5,859 bases of DNA. Origin: Planctomycetota bacterium (lineage in GTDB: Bacteria > Planctomycetota > Planctomycetia > Pirellulales > UBA1268). Position numbers and translations under genes: made by a program. The DNA is taken from positions 1-5,859 of the forward strand of contig QWQL01000040.1 in assembly GCA_003670825.1 (NCBI GenBank). The letters run 5' to 3'. The notes under the pieces were generated by a model, which was not told where the DNA came from, did no database searches, and saw only the letters and a list, made by a program, of their open reading frames with translations. This document shows, piece after piece, positions 5,040-5,859 of this stretch (position 1 is the first letter of the stretch; every line of letters begins with the position of its first letter).

Positions 5040-5859
5040 GTGCTTCGAACCCACACCTGCGGCGAACTTCGATCGAGCCACCTCGGCACGGAGGTGGCCC
5101 TCTGCGGCTGGGTCGATCGCGTCCGCGACCATAAAGGAGTGATCTTCATCGACCTCCGCGATCGCTGGGGGAAGACGCAGGTTGTGATCGGCCCCGAGAG
5201 CCCGGCGGCCCTGCTCGCCGCGGCCCGCGCAGCGCGGCCCGAGTGGGTGATCCGCGTGCGGGGGACGGTCGGTGCCCGCCCCGCCGGCACCACCAACGTG
5301 AAGCTCGCCACGGGTGAGACCGAGGTGGTATGTCGCGAGATCGAGGTGCTCAACGAGGCGGAGACGCCAGTCTTCCAGCCCGGAGCGACGGACCTGCCGG
5401 GCGAGGAGGTGCGGCTCGCAAACCGCTGGCTCGACCTGCGTCGTCCGGCGATGCACGACAACATGTTTCTGCGGAGCCGGATGGTGAAGATCATGCGCGA
5501 CCATTTCGACGCGCTCGGCTTCATCGACGTGGAGACGCCGATGCTCGGCCGCAGCACGCCCGAGGGGGCCCGCGACTACCTCGTGCCGAGCCGGCTCGAC
5601 CACGGCGCCTTCTTCGCCCTGCCGCAGTCGCCACAGCTCTACAAGCAGCTGCTGATGATGGCCGGCTTCGACCGCTACGTGCAGGTGGCGAAGTGTTTCC
5701 GCGACGAAGACCTGCGGGCCGATCGCCAGCCCGAGTTCACGCAGCTCGACGTCGAGATGTCGTTCGTCGAGGCCGACGACGTGATGGGCGTGATCGAGTC
5801 ACTCGTGCAGCGGACCGGCCGGGAGATCCTTGGGCTCGACGTTTCGCTCCCGCTGCCGA
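5040..5859 (+). CDS. aspS: Aspartyl-tRNA synthetase (partial, probably non-discriminating)
   Basis: AspRS attaches aspartate to tRNA. The window holds 273 codons of a class II enzyme that is normally near 590 residues in bacteria; the bacterial GAD insertion and class II motif 3 lie beyond the edge. The OB-fold anticodon-binding domain covers about 1-110, with LCGWVDRVRD (21-30) and IFIDLRDRWG (35-44). Motif 1 is around 146-168 (ending FIDVETPML). TPEGARDYLVPSR (173-185), the aspartate-site QSPQLYKQLLMM (196-207) and motif 2 (CFRDEDLRADRQPEF, 219-233) follow. The GTG at 5040 has GGAAAGG 8 bases upstream and matches the family start; an in-frame GTG at 5031 overlaps that element and is less likely. 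His31 and Gly83 match the anticodon-domain residues reported for non-discriminating AspRS, whereas E. coli has Leu and Lys there. Confidence 0.96.
   Translation, partial: MLRTHTCGELRSSHLGTEVALCGWVDRVRDHKGVIFIDLRDRWGKTQVVIGPESPAALLAAARAARPEWVIRVRGTVGARPAGTTNVKLATGETEVVCREIEVLNEAETPVFQPGATDLPGEEVRLANRWLDLRRPAMHDNMFLRSRMVKIMRDHFDALGFIDVETPMLGRSTPEGARDYLVPSRLDHGAFFALPQSPQLYKQLLMMAGFDRYVQVAKCFRDEDLRADRQPEFTQLDVEMSFVEADDVMGVIESLVQRTGREILGLDVSLPLP

Noticed and set aside
4956..5603. A 215-codon minus-strand frame opposite aspS.
   Set aside because: aspS is unmistakable on the plus strand; the antisense product shows no domain.
4773..5859. Possible TAG readthrough fusing the small membrane protein to AspRS, since the two frames match with no other stop between them.
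   Set aside because: A 63-base stop-free stretch is common at this GC content, and aspS has its own ribosome-binding site and a family-typical start.

Overview
The window is a GC-rich, gene-dense bacterial chromosomal segment. Gene content and several protein signatures fit a planctomycete (Pirellulales-like). This rests on family recognition from memory, not on a search. I see no mobile element, CRISPR array, rRNA or tRNA, and no stretch over 300 bases without a gene.

Left half, minus strand (3232 down to 1): six co-oriented genes, read in transcription order. They are a small DUF309 protein; a stand-alone Lon-type substrate-binding domain protein 14 bases downstream; then, after a 125-base gap, folE (GTP cyclohydrolase I); an uncharacterised polytopic membrane protein of about eight segments; a cysteine-rich zinc-ribbon membrane protein only 4 bases downstream; and the first 26 codons of a gene that resembles planctomycete FAD-linked oxidases. 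The membrane protein and the zinc-ribbon protein are the least understood part and look like a translationally coupled pair.

Right half, plus strand (3299 to the end), divergent from the first group across a 66-base gap: nth (endonuclease III, all catalytic and Fe-S residues present); a 120-base gap holding a strong GC-rich hairpin; dcd (dCTP deaminase, GTG start); a 67-residue two-segment membrane protein; and the N-terminal 273 codons of aspS (aspartyl-tRNA synthetase, GTG start), which runs off the window. The AspRS carries His31 and Gly83, the residues associated with non-discriminating AspRS. It is therefore predicted to charge both tRNA-Asp and tRNA-Asn and to depend on GatCAB.

Most of the window is housekeeping: pterin synthesis, base excision repair, pyrimidine nucleotide supply and translation. 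The parts most worth a second look are the membrane/zinc-ribbon pair, the tRNA-specificity signature in AspRS, and the hairpin behind nth. I found no convincing evidence of a wholly new system.
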